The translations under genes and the position numbers were made by a program. From Streptomyces sp. NBC_01224 (GTDB lineage: Bacteria > Actinomycetota > Actinomycetes > Streptomycetales > Streptomycetaceae): DNA of 64,000 bases. This document shows positions 1 through 8,923 of the stretch, piece by piece (within the stretch, counting starts at the first letter, position 1; each line of letters opens with the position of its first letter). The stretch is from positions 6,381,001 through 6,445,000 of the forward strand of contig NZ_CP108529.1 in NCBI RefSeq assembly GCF_036002945.1, given 5' to 3'. Below the pieces are notes generated by a model. It saw only the letters and a program-made list of their open reading frames with translations. It did not search any database and was not told the DNA's origin.

Positions 1-145
1 TGGGCGGACCTGCGCTTGGTGCGGCCGTGGCGGTCTGCGCATGTTGCGGAATGGAAAGAGCAATCGTGAGCGCGAGTACCGTCGAAGCAACAGCGCCATT
101 CGCTGCCCTTCGTCCTATTTTTTCATAATGTCCCATATGGGGAAT

Positions 146-3100
146 ATGGTGTGGGGTGGGCGCGTCCGTGCTGGACGCATAGGGCGGCGGGTGCGGCTGA
201 TCGCTGTGTCCTTGATCGTGTTCCTGTTCGCAGGTTTGCTTGCCGGTCCCGTCGTGGCCGCTGCGGAGCTGAGTCTGCTGAATCTCAAGAAGCCGGATCC
301 CGTTCAGACCTCGCTTGTGGAGAAACGATCCGCCTCCAAGCCGGATCAGACGGTCAAGCACCCCTGGAAGGAACCACGGGTCAGCTGGCCTCAACCCGGC
401 ACCGTGACGTCGGCCGTCCCCGACGCAGGCTCCGGCAAGGTAGGCGCTCTGCCCATCCGCGTCGGCCGTCCGGAAAGCGCCGACAGCAGGGGCACAACCG
501 ACCGTGCCAAGAAGGTCCAGGGCCTCAAGGCCGCCCCCCGTGTGGCAGGACCGGATCGAGTTCAGATCCAGGTGCTCGACCGTGCGACGACCGAGAAGGC
601 CGGTGTCGACGGGGTCCTGCTCGCCGTCCGTCCGACGGCCGGCGCCTCGGGCTCCGTGAACGTGGAACTCGACTACTCCGGCTTCCGCCACGCCTACGGC
701 GGTGACTGGGCCTCCCGCCTGACCTTGCGCACACTGCCGGTCTGCGCCCTCACCGCCCCGAGTAATAAGGGCTGCACCACTGGCAGCGCATTGCCCACGG
801 GCAATGACACCAAGGCGGGCTCCCTCACTGCCGAGGTCTCCCTGCCTGCCGCGGCTGCGTCGCTCCGGATCGCCGACCCGGGCGACACTCCGGTCCGCCT
901 CGCTTCGACGCCGGCCGTCGCCGAGGGCACCGTGCTGCTGGCGGCCACCGCTGCGGACTCGGGCCCCTCGGGGAGTTTCAGCGCGACTTCCCTCGCACCG
1001 TCCGCCTCATGGGCCGCCGGCGGCTCGAACGGCGCCTTCTCCTGGAACTACCCGATCGGCGTCCCCAAGGTCCCTGGAGGGACGGCCCCCGACCTGAAGC
1101 TCGGGTACTCCTCTCAGTCGGTCGACGGACGCACCGCCGCCACGAACAACCAGGCGAACAGCATCGGCGACGGCTGGTCGATGGAGCCGGGATACATCGA
1201 GCGCCAGTACATCTCGTGCGCCGACGACACCGCCAACAGCAACACGACCGCCAAGGTTGGTGACCTGTGCTGGAAGACGGACAACGCGGTCATCAACCTC
1301 GGCGGGCAGTCCAACACCCTGGTCAAGGACTCGACTTCGGGTGAGTGGCGCCTGGAGAGCGACGACGGCACCAAGATCGTAAAGCTCAAGAACACCGCCC
1401 TCGCCAACGGCGACAACGACGGTGAGTACTGGCAGGTGACCACCCCGGACGGCACTCGCTACTTCTTCGGCCAGAACAGGCCCGACGGCTGGGCCGCAGG
1501 CAAGGACGAGACCAACTCCGCCTGGACCGTGCCCGTTTTCGGTAACCAGGCCGACGAGCCCTGTCATGCCGCGGCCTTCAAGGACTCCTGGTGTCAGCAG
1601 GCATGGCGCTGGAACCTCGATGTGGTCATCGACACGCACGACGACGCGATGGTCTACTACTGGGACAAGGAGCCCAACTACTACGGCCGGAACGTGAACC
1701 CTACGACGGGCGCTTCCACCGCCACCCCCTACGACCGGGGCGGATATCTCAAACGCATCGAGTACGGGCTGCGTTCCAACACCATGTACTCGGCCAAGGC
1801 GGCAGCCAAGGTTGACTTCACCCAATCCGAACGGTGCCTGAGCGACTGCGGAACCTTCGACAAGGCGCATGCGAAGAACTGGCCGGACGTACCCTTTGAC
1901 CGTTACTGCGCTTCGGGCACAGAGTGCAAGGACCGCTACTCCCCGTCCTTCTGGAGCCGTAAGCGACTGACGGCGATCGCCACATCGGTCCTGACCGGTG
2001 GGACGTACAAACCGGCCGACACCTGGAAGCTGGACCACTCCTTCCCCCCCACCGGCGACGGCAGCGACCCGGCCCTGTGGCTGACCTCCGTCACCCGCAC
2101 CGGCCACACCGGAACCGGCGACGTCACCCTGCCGGCCGTGAACTTCAAGGGCCTCACCCTCCCCAACCGGGTCGAGGGCGCCACCACCGGCGGCAAGCCC
2201 GACCCCGTACCCTCCATGTGGCGCTACCGCATCTACGGCATAGACACCGAGAGCGGCGGATCCCTCGGCATCACCTACTCGCCGACGGACTGCAAAGCAG
2301 GCAGCGTGCCGACCCCGGAGTCCAACACTCGGCGCTGCTACCCGGTGAAGTGGTCGCCGCCGGACGCTCCGGGCGCGGAGTACGAGCCCTACCTCGACTG
2401 GTTCCACTCCTATGTGGTCACACAGATCCTGGAGAACCCGAACACCACGGGCGCCGTAGCCAAGCAGACGGATTACTCCTACCTGGACGGTATGGCCTGG
2501 GCCAAGTCCAAGGACGACGAGTTCACCCAGGCCAAGCACCTCACCTACAGCGACCGCAAGGGATACGGCCGCGTACAGGTACGCACCGGAGCCGCACCCG
2601 ACAAGCGCACCCTGCAGGAATACCGCTACTTCCGCGGCATCGACGGCGCCTCGGTCAAGGACCAGGAAGGTGTCTCGGTCACCGACAAGGAACCCTTCGC
2701 CGGCATGACCCGCGAGCTGGCGGTGTACAACGGTGACGGCGGGAAACTGGAGTCCACCACCAGTTACGAACCTTGGCTGTCCGCCGCAACGGCCACCGAG
2801 AAGCGGCCGGAGAAGCTGCCCGACCGCAAGGCGTATGCCACTGGTGGAAAGAGCGAACAGCTCAGGACCGCCGTCGGATCGGGCTGGCGCACCACCAGGG
2901 TCGAGCGAACCTTCGACGATGTCGGCCAGGTCCTGACCGAGTCCGATCTCGGCGACACGGCCAAGAGCGGCGACGAGGAGTGCACCACCACCACTTACGC
3001 CCGCAATGCGGCCAAGAACATCCTCAACCTGGTCGCCGAAACCAGGACCGTGGCCAAGCCTTGCGGTACGGCCCCGAAGCTTCCCGACGACCTGGTCTCG

Positions 3101-4189
3101 GCCGAACGTCACTACTACGACAACGCGACCAGCCTGACCGCCGCGCCGGTCAAGGGTGATGTGACCCGGCTGGACGAGCAGGACGACAAGGGCACCGGCT
3201 ATCTCACCACCGCCACCCACACCTACGACCAGCACGGCCGTGAGAAGACCTCGACCGACGCACTCCTGAAGACGACGAAGACCGACTACGTACCGACCAC
3301 CGTCGAGGCCCCGACGTCGGTCACGGTCACCAATCCGCGTGGCCACGTCACCACCACGACCTATGAGCCGGCGCGCGGAGTGGCCATCGCCGAGGTCGAC
3401 CCGAACAACAAGCGCACCGACGCCGTGTACGACGGACTCGGCAGACTGCTCAAGGTATGGCAGCCCGGCTGGGCCATGGCGGACCACGCGGGCAAGCCGT
3501 CGGCCGAATACAGCTACACCATCTCCAAGACGGCCGACAACGCCGTCACCACCAAGACGCTGAAGCAGAACGGCGACTACCGCACCACCTACAGCCTGTA
3601 CGACAGGCTCCTGCGCGAGCGCCAGACGCAGGCCCCGGCCACCGGTACCCAGAACCGGATCATGACGGAAACCATGTACGACACCCGTGGCTGGGCCTGG
3701 CAGTCGTACGCCGCCTACTACGCCAACGGCCTGCCCGAGGCCAAACTGACAACCGCCGCCGTCAACACCGTCCCCACCGCGACCCAGAACCTCTACGACG
3801 GGACCGGCCGGATCACCGACGCGCTGTCCGTCAAGTTCGGCGACGAGCAGTGGCGCACCACCACGGTGTACGGCGGTGACCGCACCACGGTCATTCCGCC
3901 GAAGGGCGGCACGGCCACGACCACCGTGAGCGACGCCCGCGGCGGACCACCGAACTGCTCCAGTACACCGACGCCGCACGTACCACCTCGCAGAGCACCA
4001 CGTACGGCTACGGCAAGTACGACGAGCCCACCACCGTCACCGACCCGGACGGCAACACCTGGCGCTACACGTTCGACAGCCGCGGCCAGAAGACGGTCGT
4101 CGACGACCCCGACGCCGGGATCACCCGCACCGCATACGACAAGCTCGGCAGGGCGACCACCGTTACCGACGCCAGTGAGACCACTCTGA
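146..4189 (+). CDS. Secreted RHS/YD-repeat protein, N-terminal part (frameshifted)
   Basis: Large cell-surface or secreted RHS-repeat protein of the polymorphic toxin type. An arginine-rich stretch and a hydrophobic segment ending in AGPVVAA form a signal peptide. A roughly 500-residue region follows with the NYPIGVPKVPGG-type segment typical of Streptomyces RHS proteins, then YD repeats (YDQHGRE, YDGLGRL, YDRLLRE, YDTRGW, YDGTGRI). The true protein continues in the +1 register: at 3941-3945 one base is missing (GGCGG where GGCCGG would keep frame), so the last 80 or so codons before 4189 are out of frame and lack YD repeats. The start is uncertain: ATG 146 has GGGGA just upstream; ATG 128 and further upstream codons are alternatives. 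Family assignment is strong; whether the frameshift is biological is unknown. Confidence 0.85.
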   Translation: MVWGGRVRAGRIGRRVRLIAVSLIVFLFAGLLAGPVVAAAELSLLNLKKPDPVQTSLVEKRSASKPDQTVKHPWKEPRVSWPQPGTVTSAVPDAGSGKVGALPIRVGRPESADSRGTTDRAKKVQGLKAAPRVAGPDRVQIQVLDRATTEKAGVDGVLLAVRPTAGASGSVNVELDYSGFRHAYGGDWASRLTLRTLPVCALTAPSNKGCTTGSALPTGNDTKAGSLTAEVSLPAAAASLRIADPGDTPVRLASTPAVAEGTVLLAATAADSGPSGSFSATSLAPSASWAAGGSNGAFSWNYPIGVPKVPGGTAPDLKLGYSSQSVDGRTAATNNQANSIGDGWSMEPGYIERQYISCADDTANSNTTAKVGDLCWKTDNAVINLGGQSNTLVKDSTSGEWRLESDDGTKIVKLKNTALANGDNDGEYWQVTTPDGTRYFFGQNRPDGWAAGKDETNSAWTVPVFGNQADEPCHAAAFKDSWCQQAWRWNLDVVIDTHDDAMVYYWDKEPNYYGRNVNPTTGASTATPYDRGGYLKRIEYGLRSNTMYSAKAAAKVDFTQSERCLSDCGTFDKAHAKNWPDVPFDRYCASGTECKDRYSPSFWSRKRLTAIATSVLTGGTYKPADTWKLDHSFPPTGDGSDPALWLTSVTRTGHTGTGDVTLPAVNFKGLTLPNRVEGATTGGKPDPVPSMWRYRIYGIDTESGGSLGITYSPTDCKAGSVPTPESNTRRCYPVKWSPPDAPGAEYEPYLDWFHSYVVTQILENPNTTGAVAKQTDYSYLDGMAWAKSKDDEFTQAKHLTYSDRKGYGRVQVRTGAAPDKRTLQEYRYFRGIDGASVKDQEGVSVTDKEPFAGMTRELAVYNGDGGKLESTTSYEPWLSAATATEKRPEKLPDRKAYATGGKSEQLRTAVGSGWRTTRVERTFDDVGQVLTESDLGDTAKSGDEECTTTTYARNAAKNILNLVAETRTVAKPCGTAPKLPDDLVSAERHYYDNATSLTAAPVKGDVTRLDEQDDKGTGYLTTATHTYDQHGREKTSTDALLKTTKTDYVPTTVEAPTSVTVTNPRGHVTTTTYEPARGVAIAEVDPNNKRTDAVYDGLGRLLKVWQPGWAMADHAGKPSAEYSYTISKTADNAVTTKTLKQNGDYRTTYSLYDRLLRERQTQAPATGTQNRIMTETMYDTRGWAWQSYAAYYANGLPEAKLTTAAVNTVPTATQNLYDGTGRITDALSVKFGDEQWRTTTVYGGDRTTVIPPKGGTATTTVSDARGGPPNCSSTPTPHVPPRRAPRTATASTTSPPPSPTRTATPGATRSTAAARRRSSTTPTPGSPAPHTTSSAGRPPLPTPVRPL

Positions 4190-6318
4190 CCACGGAGTAC
4201 GACGAGCTCGGACGCAAGGCGAAGGTCAAGCAGGGTGACTCCGTGCTTGCCTCCTGGGACTACGACTCCCTCGCCAAGGGGCAGTTGACCAGCAGCACGC
4301 GCTACGTCGACGGTGCCGCCTACACCACGGCAACCGACGCGTTCAACGACCGCTACCAGCCCACCTCCACCACCGTCACTGTCCCGTCACAGGCCGGCAG
4401 CACTGCTGGCGCGTACACCTGGACGTACGGTTACAAGGACGAGACGGGCGCCCTGCTCTGGACGCTCAACCCGGCGGTCGGCAACGTTCCTTCGGAGCGG
4501 GTCATCACCAACTACAACGGTGACGACCAGCCGTTCCGCACCAGCGGGCAGATCGGTGCTCTGGTCGGCAACACCCTGTACGACGTGTTCGGCCGCCCGA
4601 CCCGTCTGGAGTACAGCGCAACCCTGGGCAAGAAGGCCTACAAGTCCCTGGTGTACGACGAGCACACGGGCCGGGTGGTACAGCAGACCACCGACCGTGA
4701 CCTGGCGCCGCAACGCGTGGACGACACCACCTACGCGTACGACGCGGCCGGCAACGTCACCGGAGTCACCACCGCCAGCGGCCAGGACACCCAGAAATCC
4801 GTGGACACCCAGTGCTTCACCACCGACCTGCTGGGCCGACTCACCGAAGCCTGGACAGCGAAGACCGGCTGTGACCCCACAACCGGCCCGACCGCGGCCA
4901 CGGTCGGTGGCCCCGACGCGTACTGGCAGAGCTACGGCTACGACAAGCTCGGTAACCGCACCAGCCAGACCGACCACGCCACCACCCCGACGGGCACAGA
5001 CGTCACGACCGACTACACCCAGCCCGCTCCCGGCTCCAAGCGCCCCCACGCGGTCCAGCAGACCAAGGTCACCGGTGGCCCCGACAACGGCCGGACCACC
5101 ACCTTCGAGTACGACAACAACGGCAACACCACCAAGCGCACCACCGGCTCAAATGTCCAGGACCTGAAGTGGGACGCCGAGGGCCACCTCGCGACCCTCA
5201 CCGAGGCCGGCAAGACCAGCAGTTACGTCTACGACGCCGACGGCAACCGGCTCATCGCCAAGAACGCAGACGGCTCCAGCACCCTCACGCTGCCCCAGGG
5301 CAACGAACTCACCGTCGCCGCCAACGGCACCAAGACCGGCACCCGCTACTACACGCACAACGGCGAAACCGTAGCCGTCCGCACGGGTGCGACCACCTCG
5401 TACCTCATCAGCGACCACCAGGGCACGGCGATGACCGCCATCACGGTCGGAACTCTCGCCCTCACCCGCCGCAAGCAACTCCCCTTCGGACAGCTCCGCA
5501 CCAACCAGTCGACAGTGTTCGGAACCCGAGGCTTCGTCGGCGGCACCAACGAACCCACCGGCCTCACCCACCTCGGCGCCCGTGAATACGACCCCACCCT
5601 CGGCCGCTTCCTCTCCGTCGACCCCGTCATCGACATCAACGACCCGGCGCAGATGAACGCGTACAGCTACGCCCACAACAGCCCCCTCACCAAGTCCGAC
5701 CCGGATGGTCTCCGCCCCGACGGCCCGGCGGGAGGTGCTTCGTACAACGACGATGCCTGGGCACGGGACCGCGGCATGAACGCCGGCTACACCCTGAAGG
5801 GCAGCAAGTGGGTCTGGCACCAGACACCCAAGAAGGACCCGGAATCCCAGTTCCTCTACGCCGCGTACCGCCAGAACACCACCGGCTACCTGATCAACGA
5901 CTACTACGCGAAGCAGCGGGCGAACAAAGCGGCGGAGTACCGGGCACAGGCCAAGCTCGCTGAGCAGCGACGCAAGGCTGAACAGCAGCGCAAGCAGAAC
6001 GACATCTGGGGCAGCATCAAGAGCGGCCTCGGCAAGGCCTGGGATGCCAGCGGCGGCAAGGTGGTTAGTGCGGCCCACAACTTCATACAGGATCACAGTA
6101 CAGCGTTGGGCTGGATCGGGGTTGGGCTAGGCGTAGTTGCAATGTTCAGCCCGGTGGCCTGGGTAGTCACAGGGGCGATGCTGGCCGGGTTTGCCTCGGC
6201 TGGGGCAACTACAGCAGATGCGTGCGCGTCGAAACAATGGGGTAGCTGTGCCTTTGGCGTGATCAGCCTCGGCGGAGCAGGCGCCGCTGTTGGGCTGGGA
6301 AGGGCAGCTAAGCCTTGA
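3946..6318 (+). CDS. RHS/YD-repeat protein, C-terminal part, truncated by an insertion sequence
   Basis: Continuation of the upstream RHS protein after the frameshift; open from 3946, with the first ATG at 4243. It carries many YD repeats (YDKLGRA, YDELGRK, YDEHTGR, YDAAGNV, YDKLGNR, YDNNGN, YDADGNR) and then the RHS core signature GAREYDPTLGRFLSVDP, after which a variable tip begins (Ala/Lys/Gln-rich coiled stretch, then hydrophobic segments). The tip stops at TGA 6316-6318, which lies inside the left inverted repeat of an IS1380-type element; only Pro and the stop come from the element. Without the insertion the frame would run on to 8165. In this family the core forms a shell that encloses a C-terminal toxin; the activity of this tip is not recognisable. 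Confidence 0.85.
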   Translation, partial: TTELLQYTDAARTTSQSTTYGYGKYDEPTTVTDPDGNTWRYTFDSRGQKTVVDDPDAGITRTAYDKLGRATTVTDASETTLTTEYDELGRKAKVKQGDSVLASWDYDSLAKGQLTSSTRYVDGAAYTTATDAFNDRYQPTSTTVTVPSQAGSTAGAYTWTYGYKDETGALLWTLNPAVGNVPSERVITNYNGDDQPFRTSGQIGALVGNTLYDVFGRPTRLEYSATLGKKAYKSLVYDEHTGRVVQQTTDRDLAPQRVDDTTYAYDAAGNVTGVTTASGQDTQKSVDTQCFTTDLLGRLTEAWTAKTGCDPTTGPTAATVGGPDAYWQSYGYDKLGNRTSQTDHATTPTGTDVTTDYTQPAPGSKRPHAVQQTKVTGGPDNGRTTTFEYDNNGNTTKRTTGSNVQDLKWDAEGHLATLTEAGKTSSYVYDADGNRLIAKNADGSSTLTLPQGNELTVAANGTKTGTRYYTHNGETVAVRTGATTSYLISDHQGTAMTAITVGTLALTRRKQLPFGQLRTNQSTVFGTRGFVGGTNEPTGLTHLGAREYDPTLGRFLSVDPVIDINDPAQMNAYSYAHNSPLTKSDPDGLRPDGPAGGASYNDDAWARDRGMNAGYTLKGSKWVWHQTPKKDPESQFLYAAYRQNTTGYLINDYYAKQRANKAAEYRAQAKLAEQRRKAEQQRKQNDIWGSIKSGLGKAWDASGGKVVSAAHNFIQDHSTALGWIGVGLGVVAMFSPVAWVVTGAMLAGFASAGATTADACASKQWGSCAFGVISLGGAGAAVGLGRAAKP
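5410..6062 (+). repeat. Direct repeat of RHS core, copy 1
   Basis: This 653-bp segment encodes the RHS core end and the coiled linker. It recurs without indels at 10034-10686 (constant offset 4624), with only scattered substitutions. It starts at the SDHQGTAMTA coding segment and ends where the two C-terminal tips diverge. Confidence 0.9.
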
Positions 6319-7980
6319 TCCACCGAGGTGGTTTGAGAGTGGTCTTTTGATCGGCTTGGGGTCGGGTGGTCGGGTGAGGGCAGGTTGTTTCCGCTGGTCT
6401 GCCCAGCATTTCCACGGTTCGGTTCCGGTCGGGCCCTTGCGGGCGGGGTGGGCAGGGGCTGTTCGTATCAGCCGGCCGGTCCGTGGGCCGTGGAGAACAG
6501 GTGTGTCCAGGCGTGCTGCCAGGGCCAGTTGTGCGGTAGGTGCAGTGTGATGCGGCGGGCGGAGTGGGCGATCCGGGCCGGAACATGGACCAGGTGGGTG
6601 CGGATCGTGGCGGTGGTGGCCCTGGCGTGGAAGGCGGAGGCTTGTGCGCCGGTGGCCCGCAGCAGGTTGTAGGTCATCGCCCACAGGGTGAGCCATGCTG
6701 CGTTGGCGTGGAAGTGTGCGGAGGGCAGGTGGGCCAGGGCGGAGGCTTTGCTGTCGGCGATGACCTGCTCGATGACCGCGTGGTGGCGGTGTTCGCGTTC
6801 GGCCTGGAGGGTTTGTGCAGGCTGGTCGGTGAAGAACGGGTGGTAGCGCCAGACGGGAAACAACTCGCCCTGCTCACCCACAATGGCGGGTTTGGCCAGG
6901 TCACGGACCCGGCGCACGATCAGCCGCGCGGTGACCCGCTCCGCTTTCGTGCGGCTGGCGAAGGCGGTGTAGGCGGGTATCTCGGCGACTTCGGCGTCCG
7001 AGACGAGCTCACCGGTTGCAGGATCGGGCACCGCGGTCGGGTATGTGATCTGCTGCCAGGCCTGGTCGGGAATGCCGAGGACGGCCCGTTTGATGGAGGG
7101 GTTCAACCCGCAGGTAATCGAGAAGTGGGCTCCGGCCCGGCGGCAGGCCGAGATCACCCCGGCGTTGTAGAACTGCGAGTCCGCTCGCAGGATCCGGGTG
7201 CCGGTGCAGCCCGCCTCGACGGCGGTGGACAGCGCCTCACTGACGAACTTCGGGGCCCCACGGGAATCGGCTGCCTTGCCGCGGCGCATCCGTACTGTGG
7301 CGATCACCGGCCGCGCGTGCGGGGTGCAGATCGTGGCGAGCAGGGGGTGCAGGGTGCGGATGCCCTTGAACCGGCCGTACTCGGCACCCTGCTTGGCCCG
7401 GCCGTAGACCCGCTTGTGGGTGGAGTCGATATCAATGAACGCCTTGTCGCCGGCACCGGGCAGCAGCGGGGCGTGCGCGGCCAGTTGACCGAGGAACCTG
7501 CGGTGGACAGCGTGGAGTTGGAGTGCGTGACCGTGGGTGAACGAACGGAGGAAGGTGCCCAGCGTGGACGGCGCACGGGCCCCCGGAACAGGGCCGGCAT
7601 CGCGCCGTGCCGCAGGATATGGAGGTCGTCGATACTGTCCGCGCCCGCCGCCATGCCGGCCACGATGCTGCTGACCTTGACGTCCGCCGACGCACCCGCG
7701 CCGTTCCTCGTCCCGCTCAGCTTCACCTTCTGCGCCACCAGGCCCGACAGCCCGCACCGTTCGGCCAGCCGCATCACCGGAACCAGCCCGGCATGCGCGA
7801 CCAGATTCGGGTCATCGAACGCAGCGGAGACCGCCGCTGGAGTATGGGAAACTTGCATCTCGGAAGTGCCTTGCCGATCGTGCGTGCTGGAAGCCTCAAG
7901 AACTCCCATCATCGCAGGTCACAAGGCACTTCCTTGTTTCTCGAAGAGTCATCCACAGCCATCAGATCGGTGGATCAAGG
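6313..7980. mobile_element. IS1380-family insertion sequence with 5-bp target duplication
   Basis: A complete 1668-bp element. The ends are 14-bp perfect inverted repeats, CCTTGATCCACCGA on the left and its complement ending at 7980. The target CTAAG is duplicated at 6308-6312 and 7981-7985. It carries one transposase gene on the minus strand, frameshifted. It inserted into the C-terminal tip of the RHS gene; joining 6312 directly to 7986 restores an open frame. Confidence 0.93.
6468..7858 (-). pseudogene. IS1380-family transposase, frameshifted
   Basis: DDE transposase of the IS1380 family. The first part (from ATG 7858, MQVSHTPAAV) contains the DDLHILRHGAM segment; the second part contains ARAPSTLGTFLRSFT, the FIDIDSTHKRVYG and YGRAKQGA motifs, ILRADSQFY, and VIEQVIADSKASALAHLPS near the end. 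The parts are in different frames: at about 7578-7584 a run of five Gs (minus strand) would need one more G, or a -1 slip, to join them. Family members are usually encoded by a single frame of about 450 residues, which the two parts together match. Either an inactivating deletion, a sequencing error or programmed slippage could explain it. Confidence 0.85.
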
Positions 7981-8165
7981 CTAAGGAGGCGGCGAAGCTG
8001 GCAAATTCTCCAGAGCTGCCCTTCAAGCAGCAACTTATGCATGCAGCGATATCAGGTGCAGCTCGAGGGCTTTCTCGAATGAGTGATGGGGTCTCCATAA
8101 GCTTGACCGGGGCTGCCACTATTGCCGGAGGTAGTTTGAATGAGCGTGCACATCCCAGCCGATGA
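7981..8165 (+). pseudogene. Displaced end of the first RHS C-terminal tip
   Basis: From the right-hand CTAAG duplication the frame reads Ala-Lys-Glu-Ala-Ala-Lys-Leu-Ala-Asn and continues to TGA 8163-8165. Joined to 6312 it completes the RHS tip with 60 further residues ending in LNERAHPSR. It has no start of its own and is separated from its gene by the IS element. Confidence 0.8.
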
Positions 8166-8208
8166 CCTCGGTTAAAATGCGCAGCTGGGCTTGCGTTAGG
8201 AGTCAGTC

Positions 8209-8661
8209 GTGGCTGAAGTTTGGATTGCTCTGGATGCTGCAGAGCGGCGCAAGAACTGGAGGGTATCTGGGTGTTTCACCATCATTTGTGCCGGGATGGT
8301 CGTTGCAGTGACGCTCTCCGAGGGGCCCGGCTCACTCTGGTGGGGAGTCGCGATTTCCTGTACGTGGCTTGTCTCGATGACCTACATAATCGGCCGGGGG
8401 TATGGTCGAGCGCTGCTCACTCCTGATGGAATCTTCTTCAAGGGCCCATTCCGGAGGAGGTCGATTCCGTGGGCGGAAATTACTGAAATTGAGAAGCGGC
8501 ATCATACTGCACGAAGTAGTGAGTGGTGGGATCTGCGTCTCGTGCGTGCGAATGGACGAGACTTGGCAGTTCCGGGCGCCTTCACGAGCAATCGGTATGA
8601 CCATAAATTCGAAGCGAAATTGGCCTTGCTGCGTGAGTACTGGCAGCGGGCCGCGAGGTGA
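8209..8661 (+). CDS. Small membrane protein with PH-like domain, candidate immunity protein
   Basis: 150 residues from GTG 8209, with AGGAG at a good distance upstream. After a short basic N-terminus there are two hydrophobic segments (about residues 20-38 and 44-62), then a soluble part with the pattern LLTPDGIFFKGPFRRRSIPW followed by E-I-E and WWDLRLV, which resembles the bacterial PH-like fold of membrane-anchored small proteins. It lies 43 bp after the end of the interrupted RHS tip, exactly where an immunity gene is expected, so an immunity role for that tip is inferred. No homologue with known function is recognised. Codon use is less GC-biased than in the flanking core genes, as is common for such modules. 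Confidence 0.6.
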   Translation: MAEVWIALDAAERRKNWRVSGCFTIICAGMVVAVTLSEGPGSLWWGVAISCTWLVSMTYIIGRGYGRALLTPDGIFFKGPFRRRSIPWAEITEIEKRHHTARSSEWWDLRLVRANGRDLAVPGAFTSNRYDHKFEAKLALLREYWQRAAR

Positions 8662-8880
8662 CGGGTTCCGTTCTGGCCTGAGCCTGGATCAAGACCAGAT
8701 CAAGACCTGCGACTGTCGTGAGTAAGGGGGCCATTCGGGGGGCAAGTTATCTCGGCAGGTCGGCTGCTGCGGGGGCAACTCGTCTGGGAGGGGCGCTGGC
8801 AGGCTTGGCGTCGGGGGGGCGGTCTGGGTGTAGACGCCAGCGTCTGGCAGGATTCAAAAAATAGAATTCTCGTATAGTTT

Positions 8881-8911
8881 CCGGGGCTCTGCGCTTAATA
8901 CAGGGCCCCGG
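8881..8911. terminator. GC-rich hairpin between immunity gene and IS remnant
   Basis: CCGGGGCTCTG (8881-8891) pairs with CAGGGCCCCGG (8901-8911) with one mismatch and a 9-nt loop. On the plus strand it is followed by AATGGGTTTT. It lies between converging units (8209-8661 and the minus-strand transposase remnant), so a bidirectional terminator is plausible. Confidence 0.45.
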
Positions 8912-8923
8912 AATGGGTTTTGC

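Noticed and set aside
1007..3979. A 990-codon open frame on the minus strand across the RHS gene
   Set aside because: It has no family likeness and is rich in Val, Gly, Arg and Asp, as expected for the antisense of GC-rich coding sequence; the plus strand carries clear YD repeats.
6540..8165. A 541-codon plus-strand frame over the IS1380 element
   Set aside because: It is antisense to the transposase; only its last 60 codons are real, as the displaced end of the RHS tip.
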